This document shows positions 1 to 6,282 of a stretch of 6,284 nt of DNA, piece by piece. Source of the DNA: an uncultured Clostridia bacterium. GTDB lineage: Bacteria > Bacillota > Clostridia > Christensenellales > Aristaeellaceae. The notes beneath the pieces are model-generated. The model was not told the origin of the DNA. It saw only the letters and a list, made by a program, of their open reading frames with translations, and searched no databases. The stretch spans positions 1 to 6,284 of the forward strand of contig CAMMGP010000078.1 in assembly GCA_946496415.1 (NCBI GenBank), in the 5' to 3' direction. Both the position numbers and the translations under genes were made by a program. The stretch's first letter is position 1; the number at the start of each line of letters is the position of its first letter.

Positions 1-19
1 AGGGCTCGGCAAATCCACC

Positions 20-102
20 CCAAGGAAGCAAACTTGCATCCAAGGGAGCTTACATGGACGTAAGTGACCGCAGGATGCAAGTTGGCTGACGCAGGAAGCA
101 AA
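20..102. repeat. Symmetric repeat folding as a nested hairpin, possibly a dispersed palindromic element
   Basis: The core is an 11-bp perfect inverted repeat (AACTTGCATCC at 31-41, GGATGCAAGTT at 73-83). It encloses a second 5-bp inverted repeat (CTTAC 49-53, GTAAG 60-64) around a 6-nt loop. Short direct repeats flank and invade it: CCAAGGAAGC at 20-29 recurs with one change at 40-49, CGCAGGATGCAA at 69-80 recurs with one change at 90-101, and AGGAAGCAAA is identical at 23-32 and 93-102. This layered symmetry is seen directly. That it is a dispersed REP- or MITE-like repeat, or a structured RNA, is inference. A short frame reading MDVSDRRMQVG starts at 54 and is unlikely to be a gene. The first bases could also be the 3' end of an unseen upstream gene. 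Confidence 0.55.
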
Positions 103-141
103 AAATCGCCTCTGATTTTTTTATATCAGAGCGATTTTTGC
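98..141 (+). terminator. Terminator-like hairpin flanked by A and T runs, possibly bidirectional
   Basis: The left arm (about 101-109, AAAAATCGC) pairs with 131-139 (GCGATTTTT). After a bulged C at 110, TCTGA (111-115) pairs with TCAGA (126-130) around a T-rich 10-nt loop. A runs on one side and T runs on the other are typical of intrinsic terminators that can work in both directions. Here, however, the T run is inside the stem and not after it. It probably ends transcription from a gene left of the window and insulates the WG-repeat gene. It could also be the outer part of the repeat element beside it. Confidence 0.6.
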
Positions 142-166
142 GGTTGTGGGCTTTATCAGCGCTCTG

Positions 167-196
167 TGTACGGGCGCTTTCACACGCGCCCGTACA
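167..196 (+). promoter_or_regulatory. Perfect 11-bp dyad in the leader of the WG-repeat gene
   Basis: TGTACGGGCGC at 167-177 is the exact reverse complement of 186-196, with an 8-nt loop (TTTCACAC). It ends 13 nt before the ribosome binding site of the WG-repeat gene. No T run follows, so it is a poor terminator. It could be a repressor operator, an mRNA-stabilising hairpin or part of an attenuator together with the hairpin at 98-141. I could not find a convincing -35/-10 pair between the two hairpins. TTGTGG (144-149), 17 nt before TGTACG, is the best and it is weak. Confidence 0.4.
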
Positions 197-209
197 GCAT
201 CTACCCTTC

Positions 210-215
210 GGAGGA
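210..215 (+). promoter_or_regulatory. Ribosome binding site that fixes the WG-repeat start
   Basis: GGAGGA lies 6 nt before the ATG at 222. This selects that ATG over the TTG at 138 in the same frame. The ATG also opens directly onto a signal peptide, whereas the 28 upstream codons run through the two hairpins. Confidence 0.85.
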
Positions 216-221
216 ACGGCC

Positions 222-1532
222 ATGAAAAAGACCCTTTGCGCGCTCCTGGCGCTGGCTCTGTGCCTGCCCGCGGCGGCGGAGATCTCCCTTGCGCCGGCGG
301 GGACGTTCAGCGACTACGCCTATTTTGAGGACGACAGCGCCCGTGTCGTCGAAGCCGACGCGGACTACCGCGAAGGGCTTTTCGACATCCACGGCAACTG
401 CCTCATCCCCTGCGAATACGAGGCCCTCAGCGGCTACGGCGTAAAGGGCTATTACGTGGCGCAAAGGGAGGACGGCCTCAACGTGCGCGGCGCGCTGGAC
501 GAAAGCGGCAACGAGGTCATCCCCTTCCAGTACGGCGACATACGCTTCCTCTCCGAGCGCTGGGCGCTGGGCGTGACGCTGGAGGAAACCAGCATCCGCC
601 CCTGCGACTACGAGGACTACACGGACGGCAGGGACTACAACGCCACCGCCTACGCCGTCTACGACCTCTCCGGGCGCGGCTACGTTGGCTTTTTCTCCTA
701 TCAGTGCAAGGCCATCTACGCCCACGGCGACTTCCTCTACGTGGAGGATCGCGCCGGCGAAACTACCATCTACGATGAAAACCTGCGCCCCGTGCGCGAC
801 GGCCTTGCCGACCCCTACGCGGCTTTTGGCAGCGCAGACGGCGATGTGGTGAACCTCAGCACCGGCGAAACCATCCTTTCCGGCTACCAGTTCGGCGCGG
901 AATTGGGCGGCGGCCTGCTCTCGGTGACGGATGGCAGCTATCTGCTCGGCGTCTGCGACCTTTCCGGCCGCATGCTGACGGATTGCCGCTACGACCGCGT
1001 GTTCGCCGCCGACGCAAATGGCGACGTGCGCGTGGAGCGGGACGAGCGCTTCGGCCTCATCGACCGCGAGGGCAACGAGGTCGTGCCCTGCGAATACGAT
1101 GGCGTCGAGCGCCTCGCCTTCGGCGGCACCTACGTCTACCGCCTGCGCGGCTGCGCCTGCGTGGAAAAGGACGGCGCGTACAACTACGTCCTTCCGGACG
1201 GGCAACTCGCCTACCCCGTGTTTTATGAGGACGTGGAGATCCTCGGTCTGAGCATGATCCTCACGGACATCCGTGGGCAAAAGCACATACTCGCCGCCGA
1301 CGGCGTGCGCACGCCCACGGAATATGTCGAGTTTTCCCCCTTTCCCGGCGGCGACGGCACGCTTTTGAAGGCGCGGGGCGCGGACGGGCTGTGGTACCTG
1401 ATCGACTGGCACGGGAACCGTCTGCTTCCCGACGGCTACCCCTACGCCGTCTCCCTGCTCATCGCCCCCGACGGCTCGGCGGTGCTGGCCGAGACGGAGG
1501 ACGGCAAACTTGGTTATGCCGTAACGCGCTGA
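222..1532 (+). CDS. Secreted WG-repeat protein
   Basis: 436 aa. Residues 1-19 form a Sec signal peptide: KK at 2-3, a hydrophobic core of L, A and C, and a P-A-A-A cleavage site before E20. There is no good lipobox, because the residue before C14 is Leu. The rest is a series of WG-type repeats of the form G-L-x-D-x-x-G-N-x-x-x-P-C-E-Y. Clear units lie at about 52-69, 90-109, 243-262, 278-297 and 392-410, with more diverged ones near 147-166, 183-200 and 320-339. Such repeats form beta-rich, probably propeller-like or solenoid domains; the general function of the family is unknown. No catalytic, transmembrane or sorting motif is visible, so the protein is probably released or loosely held at the cell surface. 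The start rests on GGAGGA and the signal peptide. The gene stands alone, convergent with the exporter operon. What it binds cannot be told from the sequence. Confidence 0.85.
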   Translation: MKKTLCALLALALCLPAAAEISLAPAGTFSDYAYFEDDSARVVEADADYREGLFDIHGNCLIPCEYEALSGYGVKGYYVAQREDGLNVRGALDESGNEVIPFQYGDIRFLSERWALGVTLEETSIRPCDYEDYTDGRDYNATAYAVYDLSGRGYVGFFSYQCKAIYAHGDFLYVEDRAGETTIYDENLRPVRDGLADPYAAFGSADGDVVNLSTGETILSGYQFGAELGGGLLSVTDGSYLLGVCDLSGRMLTDCRYDRVFAADANGDVRVERDERFGLIDREGNEVVPCEYDGVERLAFGGTYVYRLRGCACVEKDGAYNYVLPDGQLAYPVFYEDVEILGLSMILTDIRGQKHILAADGVRTPTEYVEFSPFPGGDGTLLKARGADGLWYLIDWHGNRLLPDGYPYAVSLLIAPDGSAVLAETEDGKLGYAVTR

Positions 1533-1546
1533 CCCCAGAAGCAACC

Positions 1547-1585
1547 AAACGCCCCGCTTTGCATTGAACGCGAAGCGGGGCGTTT
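1547..1585 (+). terminator. GC-rich terminator hairpin after the WG-repeat gene
   Basis: AAACGCCCCGCTT (1547-1559) pairs perfectly with 1573-1585. The stem can extend by a T-G wobble and two GC pairs, leaving a 7-nt loop. It begins 14 nt after the stop codon. The T run is short (GTTTG) and largely inside the stem. The stem is nearly symmetric, so it may act on both strands. Part of the right arm, AGCGGGGCG, recurs at 1595-1603 and could compete for the left arm. Confidence 0.75.
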
Positions 1586-1930
1586 GTCGCCCGCAGCGGG
1601 GCGGACGGCCTGTATGCAGCCAGCGAAGGCAAGAAGCGGCATAGCGGCGGAATGCAAAAAGGCGCTGCCTGCCCACAAATATTCCAGACGGTGGTCGGTA
1701 TTTACGTGCCATCTCCAAAAGAAATCAACGTCGGAAACTCTCCAGTGAAAACGAAACGCCGGGCCGCGTTGCCGCCGCCCGACGCCAAAGCCATCCCATT
1801 CCCCAACGCGCCTCGCAAGCGCCCGGCATGATTGGCATGCCACTTTATCAGCATACACACATATACCGCGGATGTCAAGGCGCTTTTGAATCAACACACA
1901 AAACTTGTGTCGGATGCTGCGGCGCGCCGC
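1586..1930. other. Intergenic region between convergent genes, no supported gene
   Basis: About 345 bp lie between the two terminators. I see no ORF with a ribosome binding site and recognisable protein. A 150-codon minus-strand frame begins inside the exporter terminator and is not credible. Small palindromes occur: TGGCATGCCA at 1833-1842, a 6-bp hairpin ACACAA/TTGTGT at 1896-1910, and the 12-bp self-complementary GCGGCGCGCCGC at 1919-1930. The stretch 1700-1760 and the part around 1840-1910 are richer in A and T than the neighbouring genes. It could hold a decayed gene or a small RNA, but nothing shows this. Confidence 0.5.
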
Positions 1931-1963
1931 AAAAAAGCGGGCGGGGAGTCGTTCCCCGCCCGC
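1931..1963 (-). terminator. Intrinsic terminator of the exporter operon
   Basis: On the minus strand an 11-bp GC-rich stem (GCGGGCGGGGA / TCCCCGCCCGC, 1937-1947 with 1953-1963) with a 5-nt loop is followed directly by six T residues (1936-1931). It starts 6 nt after the stop codon of the last exporter gene. This is a textbook rho-independent terminator. Confidence 0.93.
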
Positions 1964-1969
1964 CACGCC

Positions 1970-3859
1970 TTACGAAAGTTCGAAAGCGCCGGTATAGAGT
2001 TTGTAATAGGTGCCCTTTTCCGCGAGCAGCTGCTCGTGGGTGCCGCGCTCGATGATGCGGCCATGGTCCAGCACCATGATGACGTCCGAGTTCTGCACGG
2101 TGGAGAGGCGGTGGGCGATGACGAACACGGTGCGGCCCTTCATCAGCGCGTCCATGCCCTTTTGCACCAATGCCTCGGTGCGGGTGTCGATGGAGGAAGT
2201 CGCCTCGTCGAGGATCATCACCGGCGGGTCGGCCACGGCGGCGCGGGCGATGGAGATCAGCTGCCGCTGGCCCTGCGAAAGCCCGCCGCCGTCGCCTTCG
2301 AGCATGGTCTGGTAGCCGTTGGGCAGGCGGCGAATGAAACTGTCGGCGTTGGCCAGTTTGGCGGCGGCGATGCATTCCTCGTCGGTGGCGTCCAATTTGC
2401 CGTAGCGTATGTTGTCCATCACCGTGCCGGTAAAGAGGTTGACGTCCTGCAAGACCACGCCCAGCGAATGGCGCAGGTCGGCCTTTTTGATCTTGCCTAT
2501 ATTGATGCCGTCGTAGCGGATCTTGCCGTCTTTTATGTCGTAAAAGCGGTTGATGAGGTTGGTGATGGTGGTCTTGCCCGCGCCGGTGGCGCCGACGAAG
2601 GCCACTTTCTGGCCGGGCTCGGCGTAGAGGCTGATGTCGTGCAGCACCTCTTTATCCTGCTCGTAGGCGAAATCGACGTTGAACATGCGCACTTCGCCCC
2701 TCAGCGGCGTGGTGGTCACGGTGCCATCGTGATGGGGATGCAGCCACTCCCAGCCGTCGCCATTTGCGTTCTTTTGCAGGGTGACGTAGCCCTCGTCGCT
2801 CTCGCTGGGTTCGTCCATGAGTTGGAAGATGCGGCCCGCGCCCGCCAGCGCCATGACCACGCTGTTAAGCTGCTGGGAAACCTGGTTGATGGGCTGGGTG
2901 AAGCTGCGCGAAAGCTGCATGAACGAGGCGATGGTGCCCAGGGTGAACGCGCCCGCGCCGCCAAGGCTGAAGTTGGGCACGCCCGCGATGGCCAGCGAGC
3001 CGCCGATGATGGCCATGAGCACGTAAAGCAGGCTGCTCAGGCTCACCATCACCGGCATGAGCATGTTGCCGTAGCCGTTGGCGCGGGAGGTGTTGTGGCA
3101 GAGTTCCTCGTTGCGCCTGTCGAAGTCCTTTTCCGCCGCTTCCTCGTGGCAGAAGACCTTGACCACGCGCTGGCCGTTGATCATCTCCTCCACATAGCCG
3201 TTGAGGTCGCCGATGGACTTCTGCTGGCGCACGAAATATTTGCCGCTGCGCGCGGCGATCTTGCGCGAGATGACCAGCATCAGGCAGACGTAGAGGATGG
3301 CGAAAGCGGTGAGGTAGAGGCTCAAAGAGAGCATGCTCACCAGCACGGTGACGAGCGTCACCGCCGCGGAGACCACCTGCGGAAGGGACTGGGAGATCAT
3401 TTGCCGCAGCGTGTCTGTATCGTTGGTGTAATAGCTCATCACGTCGCCGTGGGTGTGGGTGTCAAAGTAGCGCAGGGGCAGGGTCTGCATGTGGGCGAAC
3501 ATGTCGTCGCGGATGTCCTTGAGGGTGGACTGCGCCACCGTCGCCATCAGGCGGTTGTAGCACAAAGAGGAGAGTATGCCCACCACATAGATGCAGCCCA
3601 TGGTGACGATGGCCTTGAGAAGGCCGGTGAACACCGGGGCGGCGTCCAGCAGCAGCGGGGCGATGTAATCGTCGATCAGGCTCTGCAAAAACAACGAGGA
3701 GGCGACGTTGGCGATGGAACTGAGCGCGATGCAGATGAGCACCGCCACCAGCATGCCCTTGCGGCGCATGATGTAGCCGACCAGACGCTTGAGGGCCGCG
3801 CGGTCCATGTTTTTCAGGCTGACGCCGCCGCGCGGGCGGACTGTTGCGCGCATGCTCAT
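1970..3859 (-). CDS. ABC exporter half-transporter, subunit with the complete ATPase site
   Basis: 629 aa, a fused membrane-plus-ATPase half-transporter of the heterodimeric exporter family (TM288, LmrD and BmrD type). Membrane segments lie near 34-58, 82-101, 161-181, 183-198, 267-292 and 303-318. The ATPase domain runs from about 388 and has A-loop Y399, Walker A GATGAGKT (423-430), Q-loop Q471, signature LSQGQ (527-531), Walker B VMILDE with catalytic E552, D-loop SSID (555-558) and switch H583. The signature departs from LSGGQ, as in TM288, where it faces the degenerate site of the partner. A linker of about 35 residues (352-388), rich in W, H and T, separates the two domains; my recollection is that related clostridial subunits have one too. 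The chosen ATG overlaps the stop of the preceding gene as ATGA; a second ATG lies two codons later. The same frame stays open upstream, but that part is a shadow of the preceding gene. The substrate is unknown: drugs, peptides or lipids are all possible. Confidence 0.93.
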   Translation of the reverse strand: MSMRATVRPRGGVSLKNMDRAALKRLVGYIMRRKGMLVAVLICIALSSIANVASSLFLQSLIDDYIAPLLLDAAPVFTGLLKAIVTMGCIYVVGILSSLCYNRLMATVAQSTLKDIRDDMFAHMQTLPLRYFDTHTHGDVMSYYTNDTDTLRQMISQSLPQVVSAAVTLVTVLVSMLSLSLYLTAFAILYVCLMLVISRKIAARSGKYFVRQQKSIGDLNGYVEEMINGQRVVKVFCHEEAAEKDFDRRNEELCHNTSRANGYGNMLMPVMVSLSSLLYVLMAIIGGSLAIAGVPNFSLGGAGAFTLGTIASFMQLSRSFTQPINQVSQQLNSVVMALAGAGRIFQLMDEPSESDEGYVTLQKNANGDGWEWLHPHHDGTVTTTPLRGEVRMFNVDFAYEQDKEVLHDISLYAEPGQKVAFVGATGAGKTTITNLINRFYDIKDGKIRYDGINIGKIKKADLRHSLGVVLQDVNLFTGTVMDNIRYGKLDATDEECIAAAKLANADSFIRRLPNGYQTMLEGDGGGLSQGQRQLISIARAAVADPPVMILDEATSSIDTRTEALVQKGMDALMKGRTVFVIAHRLSTVQNSDVIMVLDHGRIIERGTHEQLLAEKGTYYKLYTGAFELS

Positions 3860-5823
3860 GCCTTTTCGCCCCCTTTCTTCTCCTTCTTGCCCTCTTTGGG
3901 CTTTTTCTCCTTGTCCTTCTTGTCCTTTTCTTTCCTGTCCTTGTCCTTTTTGCCGTCCTTGTCCTTTTTCTTTTCCTTCTTCGCTTCGGCGGGGAGCGTC
4001 ACGGCCTGCGCGGCGCGCTCCTCCTCGGCGTTTTCGGCGTCGGCGCGGTCGAGCTCGCTCTGGGCGGCGGCGCTGTTCTGGGAACGGTAGACCTCGCGGT
4101 AGATGTCGCACTTGCGGATGAGTTCGGCGTGCCTGCCCACGGCGACGATCTCGCCGCCATCCATGACGACGATCTTGTCCGCGTCCATCAGCGAGGAGAC
4201 GCGCTGGGCGATGATGATCTTCGTCACTTCCGGCCGCTCCGTGGCCAGCGCCTGACGGATCATGGCGTCGGTCTGTGTATCGACGGCGCTGGTGGAATCG
4301 TCGAGGATCAGCACCTTCGGCTTTTTGAGTAGCGCGCGGGCGATGCAGAGGCGCTGGCGCTGGCCGCCGGAGACGTTCGTGCCGCCCTGCTCGATGTAGG
4401 TATCGTACTTGTCTGGGAACTGCTGGATGAAGTCATCCGCCTGCGCCAATTTGCAGGCGTGGATCATCTCTTCATCGGTGGCGTCCGGGTTGCCCCAGCG
4501 CAGGTTGTCCTTGATCGTGCCACTGAAGAGGACGTTCTTTTGCAGCACCATGGCCACGGCGTCGCGCAGCGCTTCAAGGTCGTAATCGCGCACGTCCACG
4601 CCGCCGACCAGCACGCGGCCCTTGGTGACGTCGTAAAGGCGGGGGATGAGCTGCACCAGCGTCGATTTGGACGAGCCCGTGCCGCCGAGGATGCCCACCA
4701 CCTCGCCGGGCTTGATGTCGAGGTCAGCCCCGCGCAGGCAGAGACGCTCCGGGTCGCCGGAATAGCTGAAATCGACGTTTTCAAAGCGGATGGAGCCGTC
4801 CTTGACTTCCTTGACGGGGTTTTCCGGGTTCTGGATGTCCGGCACTTCCTCCAGCACCTCGGCGATGCGCTCCTCCGAAGCCCTGGAGATGGAGAGCATG
4901 ACAAAGACCATGGAAACCATCATCAGGCTCATCAGAATCTGCATGGCGTAGGAAATGAGGCTCATCAGTTCGCCCGTGGTCATGCCCACGGCGGCGTTGT
5001 TGCCGGAGGCGACGATCATGCGCGCGCCGAACCAGGCGATGAGCAGCATCACCGTATAGACGCAAAGCTGCATCAGCGGCATGTTGAAGGCCACGGTCTT
5101 TTCGGCTTTGGAGAAGTCCTGATAGATGTTTTCGGAGATTTTGCCGAACTTCTCGTCCTCATGCTCCTCGCGCACGAAGGACTTGACCACGCGGATGCCG
5201 CGCAGGTTTTCCTGCACCACCTGATTTAAGCGGTCGTAGGTCTTGAACACGCGCTCGAAGATGGGGTGGGCGTGGCGCATGATGAAAAACAGGCCCACGA
5301 CCAGAAACGGCGTGACACAGAGGAAAATGATCGCCAATTCCGGGTTGATGAGGAAGGACATCACCAGCGAGAAAACGAGCATCACCGGGGCGCGGAAGAG
5401 GATGCGCTTGCGCATCTGGAAGGCCATCTGCACGTTGGTGACGTCCGTAGTCATGCGGGTGACGAGGCTGGCGGTGGAAAAGCGCTCGATGTTGGAAAAG
5501 GAGAAGTCCTGCACGTGGTAGTAGAGGTCGTGGCGCAGGTTCTTGGCGTAGCCGGCGGAAGCCTCCGCCGCCGTCTTGCCCGCCAGCGCGCCGAAAAGCA
5601 GCGTGATCACCGTGCAGCCGATGAGTATGAGGCCCATCTTCCAGATGTAGCCCATGTCGCCGGCGCCATTGTTGCCGTCGATGCCGTAGTCGATAAGCAT
5701 GGCCATCAAAAAGGGGATGACGCACTCCATGATCGACTCCAGCGTCACATACACAGGCGCGCGCAGGGAGATGCCCCGGTATTCGCGCACGCTGTCGCGG
5801 AGTATTTTTTTCGTTCTCAGCAT
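3856..5823 (-). CDS. ABC exporter half-transporter, subunit with degenerate ATPase site and lysine-rich tail
   Basis: 655 aa, partner of the following gene (TM287, LmrC and BmrC type). Membrane segments lie near 22-45, 60-82, 143-159, 162-182, 250-272 and 286-310. The ATPase domain starts at about 344, with A-loop Y354, Walker A GGTGSSKS (380-387, Ser385 where Gly is usual), Q-loop Q428, an intact signature VSGGQ (484-488), Walker B VLILDD with D509 in place of the catalytic Glu, D-loop SAVD (512-515) and Q540 in place of the switch His. These losses mark the non-hydrolysing site of an asymmetric exporter, while its good signature completes the active site of the partner. After the normal family end near 580 comes an Ala/Glu-rich linker (581-613), then a 42-residue tail with 22 Lys. 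The start has GGAGGG 5 nt upstream and overlaps the regulator's stop by 7 nt (ATGCTGA). Confidence 0.93.
   Translation of the reverse strand: MLRTKKILRDSVREYRGISLRAPVYVTLESIMECVIPFLMAMLIDYGIDGNNGAGDMGYIWKMGLILIGCTVITLLFGALAGKTAAEASAGYAKNLRHDLYYHVQDFSFSNIERFSTASLVTRMTTDVTNVQMAFQMRKRILFRAPVMLVFSLVMSFLINPELAIIFLCVTPFLVVGLFFIMRHAHPIFERVFKTYDRLNQVVQENLRGIRVVKSFVREEHEDEKFGKISENIYQDFSKAEKTVAFNMPLMQLCVYTVMLLIAWFGARMIVASGNNAAVGMTTGELMSLISYAMQILMSLMMVSMVFVMLSISRASEERIAEVLEEVPDIQNPENPVKEVKDGSIRFENVDFSYSGDPERLCLRGADLDIKPGEVVGILGGTGSSKSTLVQLIPRLYDVTKGRVLVGGVDVRDYDLEALRDAVAMVLQKNVLFSGTIKDNLRWGNPDATDEEMIHACKLAQADDFIQQFPDKYDTYIEQGGTNVSGGQRQRLCIARALLKKPKVLILDDSTSAVDTQTDAMIRQALATERPEVTKIIIAQRVSSLMDADKIVVMDGGEIVAVGRHAELIRKCDIYREVYRSQNSAAAQSELDRADAENAEEERAAQAVTLPAEAKKEKKKDKDGKKDKDRKEKDKKDKEKKPKEGKKEKKGGEKA
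3859..3984 (-). repeat. Lys/Asp/Glu low-complexity coding tract with an 18-bp tandem repeat
   Basis: This stretch encodes residues 614-655 of the degenerate half-transporter: 22 Lys, 1 Arg and 12 Asp or Glu in 42 residues. The coding strand is strongly purine-rich. Two adjacent 18-bp units (3969-3952 and 3951-3934) encode KKDKDG and KKDKDR and share their first 15 bases exactly (AAAAAGGACAAGGAC). The Lys-Asp pair AAG GAC occurs six times. This suggests growth by slippage or unequal recombination. The tail lies on the cytoplasmic side because it follows the ATPase domain. Confidence 0.85.
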
Positions 5824-6269
5824 GGTTTCCCTCCGTCGTCGTTCAATACATTGTTCAGCACCCGGCGCAAAAGGGCGCGCAGCGCGGCCACTTCCGCCGC
5901 GTCAAAGCCGGCGGTGATCGCCCGTTCCATCTGCTCGTGGTGCTCATAGACCGCGGACATGAAGCCCCTGCCCGCTTCGGTGAGATAGACGCTTTTTACG
6001 CGCCTGTCCTGCGAATCGAAGCCGCTGCGCACCAGCTCCTTGGCCTCCAGGCGCTGGATGAGGCCCACCACCGTGGGGTGGGAGACTTGCAGAAAGTCCT
6101 CGATGTCCTTCTGCGAGGGCGTCGCTTCCCCCTGCTTGAACAGGAAGTGCAAAAGCCGCATCTGCGAAAAGGTCATGCCCGAAGCCTTGAGGGTGTTGTT
6201 CGCCCGCCGGTCCATGTTGCTGTGGATGCGCGCGAGCAGGTAGCCGATCGGTTCTCCCTCCGCGGACAT
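5817..6269 (-). CDS. MarR-family winged-helix transcriptional regulator
   Basis: 150 aa, the usual length for MarR proteins, which bind palindromic operators as dimers and often let go when a small ligand binds. Helices 1-2 cover about 5-48. The helix-turn-helix runs from PSQKDIEDFL (51-60) to the recognition helix at about 63-78, which begins SHPTVVGLIQRLE. The wing holds the family signature D-x-R-R followed by YLT (85-97). Residues 98-145 form the C-terminal dimerisation helices. No cysteine lies in the sensor region; the only one is the last residue, so thiol sensing of the OhrR type is unlikely. The start has AGGAGGG 6 nt upstream. It is the first of three overlapping genes, so it very likely regulates the exporter and itself; such autoregulation is common in the family. 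A regulator followed by two half-transporters recalls the streptococcal rcrRPQ layout, but I cannot claim orthology. Its operator should lie past position 6284. Confidence 0.93.
   Translation of the reverse strand: MSAEGEPIGYLLARIHSNMDRRANNTLKASGMTFSQMRLLHFLFKQGEATPSQKDIEDFLQVSHPTVVGLIQRLEAKELVRSGFDSQDRRVKSVYLTEAGRGFMSAVYEHHEQMERAITAGFDAAEVAALRALLRRVLNNVLNDDGGKPC
5829..5834 (-). promoter_or_regulatory. Ribosome binding site of the first exporter gene
   Basis: GGAGGG on the minus strand lies 5 nt before the ATG at 5823, inside the 3' end of the regulator gene. It supports this start and allows both new initiation and re-initiation by ribosomes finishing the regulator. Confidence 0.85.
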
Positions 6270-6275
6270 GTGCTT

Positions 6276-6282
6276 CCCTCCT
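6276..6282 (-). promoter_or_regulatory. Ribosome binding site of the MarR-family gene
   Basis: AGGAGGG on the minus strand lies 6 nt before the ATG at 6269. It fixes that start and shows that the coding region is complete, although the window ends 2 nt further on. Confidence 0.88.

Noticed and set aside
1..63. A short plus-strand frame entering from the left edge and ending at TAA (61-63), possibly the end of an upstream gene.
   Set aside because: Only 20 codons are visible, they run into the hairpin repeat, and the peptide has no recognisable feature. It can neither be supported nor excluded.
20..102. A CRISPR array or tRNA at the left edge.
   Set aside because: The repeats are too short, imperfect and close for CRISPR, and the fold lacks the cloverleaf arms and the CCA-proximal acceptor pattern of a tRNA.
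201..1718. A 505-codon minus-strand frame opposite the WG-repeat gene.
   Set aside because: The plus strand has a ribosome binding site, signal peptide and WG repeats. The antisense translation is low-complexity Val, Ala and Gly, and it crosses the plus-strand terminator.
1514..1966. A 150-codon minus-strand frame filling the intergenic region.
   Set aside because: It begins inside the stem of the exporter terminator, overlaps the end of the WG-repeat gene, has no ribosome binding site and resembles no family I know.
1832..4090. A 752-codon open frame on the plus strand opposite the second exporter gene, with similar plus-strand frames at 4459-5229 and 5266-5949.
   Set aside because: These are mirror frames of GC-rich ABC genes. 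Their translations are rich in His, Ala, Val and Asp with no domain, while the minus strand gives complete ABC and MarR motifs, ribosome binding sites and a terminator.
3859..4111. The frame of the second exporter gene is open for 84 codons upstream, in the -1 frame of the first gene, so a frameshift in the A-rich tail could in principle fuse the two subunits.
   Set aside because: No proper X-XXY-YYZ slippery heptamer lies in the right phase, and the ATGA overlap explains normal re-initiation. The open frame is expected in purine-rich sequence that lacks stop codons.
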